A stretch of 14,272 nt of DNA from Streptomyces griseus subsp. griseus (GTDB lineage: Bacteria > Actinomycetota > Actinomycetes > Streptomycetales > Streptomycetaceae): the NCBI RefSeq assembly GCF_000720255.1, contig NZ_JOJE01000073.1:1-14272 (forward strand), given 5' to 3'. This document shows positions 13,484 to 14,272 of the stretch, one piece after another. Each line of letters starts with the position of its first letter. The stretch's first letter is position 1. Under the pieces are notes generated by a model. It was not told the origin of the DNA and did not search any database. It saw only the letters and a list, made by a program, of their open reading frames with translations. Position numbers and translations under genes: made by a program.

Positions 13484-14272
13484 TAGTGACCTGAGTCGGA
13501 GATTCGTCGTTGGTTCGGTATGAGTCGTCCGGGTCCGAAGATTCCGCCGTTGTTGGTGACCGATGCCCAGCGGGCCCTGCTGGAGGGCTGGGTGCGTCGC
13601 CGCACGACGACTCAGGCGCTGGCCCAGCGCTCAAGGATCGTGCTGGAATGCGCCGACGGGCACTCGATCATGGAGGTGTCACGCCTGCTGCGGGTCACTG
13701 CGGACACGGTCCGCACCTGGCGGCGGCGTTTCCTCGAACGCGGCCTGGACGGCCTGTCCGACGAGCCGCGGCCCGGCGTCCCGCGGAAGATCACCGACGC
13801 GGACGTCGAGCGGGTCATCGTCAAGACACTCGAGGAGAAGCCGAAGAACGCCACCCACTGGTCGACCCGGTCGATGGCGGCGGCCACGGGCATGTCGCAG
13901 TCGGCGATCTCGCGGATCTGACGTGCGTTCGCGCTCGCGCCGCACCGCTCGCAGACGTTCAAACTGTCCACGGACCCGCTGTTCATCGACAAGGTCCGCG
14001 ACGTGGCGGGCCTGTATCTCGACCCGCCGGAGAAGGCGTTAGCGCTCTGCCTGGACGAGAAGTCCCAGATCCAGGCCCTCGACCGGTCCCAGCCCGTGCT
14101 GCCGATGGTTCTGGGCGTTCCCGAACGCCGCAGCCATGACTACGTCCGCGCCGGCACCACCACCTTGTTCGCCGCCCTGGAAGTCGCCACCGGCAAGGTG
14201 ATCGGCTCCCTGCACCGGCGCCACCGGGCCGTCGAGTTCAAGAAGTTCCTGACCAAGCTCGACAAGGAAGTC
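13484..14272 (+). mobile_element. IS630-family insertion sequence, left part (continues past the window)
   Basis: The transposase gene and about 35 bases before it form the left end. IS630 elements insert at TA, and a TA occurs at 13484-13485 within CTAG, followed by GTGACCTGAGTCGGAGATTC as the candidate left terminus. The exact boundary cannot be confirmed because the right end is outside the window. Confidence 0.5.
13520..14272 (+). pseudogene. IS630 family transposase, interrupted by TGA and cut by window edge
   Basis: The transposase has an N-terminal helix-turn-helix region (ALAQRSRIVLECADGHSIME, then DTVRTWRRRFLERGLDGL), a linker with THWSTRSMAAATGMSQSAIS, and the start of the DDE domain [14 protein letters not shown], whose Asp (codon 179) is the first catalytic acid. 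It continues [12 protein letters not shown] and [14 protein letters not shown]. Codon 134 (13919-13921) is TGA in ISRI-stop-RAF, where relatives have Trp (ISRIWRAF), so a TGG to TGA change is the simplest explanation. The frame then continues without break to the last base. The DDE domain is incomplete here and the later acids lie beyond the window. It is probably inactive unless the stop is read through. Confidence 0.88.

Noticed and set aside
1..14272. tRNA, rRNA or riboswitch genes
   Set aside because: No cloverleaf, conserved T-loop sequence or known riboswitch core was found by eye.

Overview
The window comes from a high-GC actinomycete, almost certainly Streptomyces or a close relative. 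Codons are strongly G/C-ending, starts are often GTG, start/stop overlaps of the GTGA and ATGA type are common, there is a rare TTA codon, and the protein families (DUF6233, HxlR, IS630, Tn554-type recombinase) fit. It looks like accessory DNA, perhaps from a chromosome arm: intact metabolic, transport and regulatory genes alternate with decaying genes, a recombinase remnant, an IS element and a CRISPR-like remnant.

Layout. 1-560: scraps of coding sequence, then two or three copies of a type I-E-like CRISPR repeat without visible cas genes. 630-788: a 52-aa hypothetical protein. 818-1112 (minus): a frameshifted DUF6233 gene. 1337-4833 (plus): the most coherent block, namely an ABC ATPase, an ABC-2 permease, a squalene/phytoene-synthase-family protein and a polyprenyl diphosphate synthase. 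4836-6829 (minus): a tyrosine recombinase broken by about five frameshifts. 6836-9263 (minus): a truncated phzF-like gene, an intact nadC, an HxlR C-terminal fragment, an intact DUF1330 gene and a broken carboxymuconolactone-decarboxylase-family gene. These face an intact HxlR regulator gene at 9303. 9766-11654 (minus): a MarR regulator overlapping an MFS drug-type exporter, with a probable operator upstream. 11679-12515 (minus): a methyltransferase remnant and a frameshifted secreted cysteine-containing protein. 12704-13482: one possible small cysteine-rich peptide, otherwise no confident gene. 13484-14272: an IS630-family element running off the right edge, its transposase interrupted by a TGA.

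How the genes may work together. The 1337-4833 block can be read as a small isoprenoid pathway. The polyprenyl synthase would make an all-trans prenyl diphosphate, the phytoene-synthase-like enzyme would condense or otherwise convert it, and the two-gene ABC exporter would move or protect against the product. No desaturase, cyclase or P450 is present, so the product is unknown. The nadC/phzF/DUF1330/CMD row looks like a former operon controlled by the divergent HxlR protein. nadC and DUF1330 remain intact while their neighbours have decayed. The MarR-MFS pair is a standard self-regulated efflux unit.

All functions are assigned by reading motifs by eye. No homology search was run.
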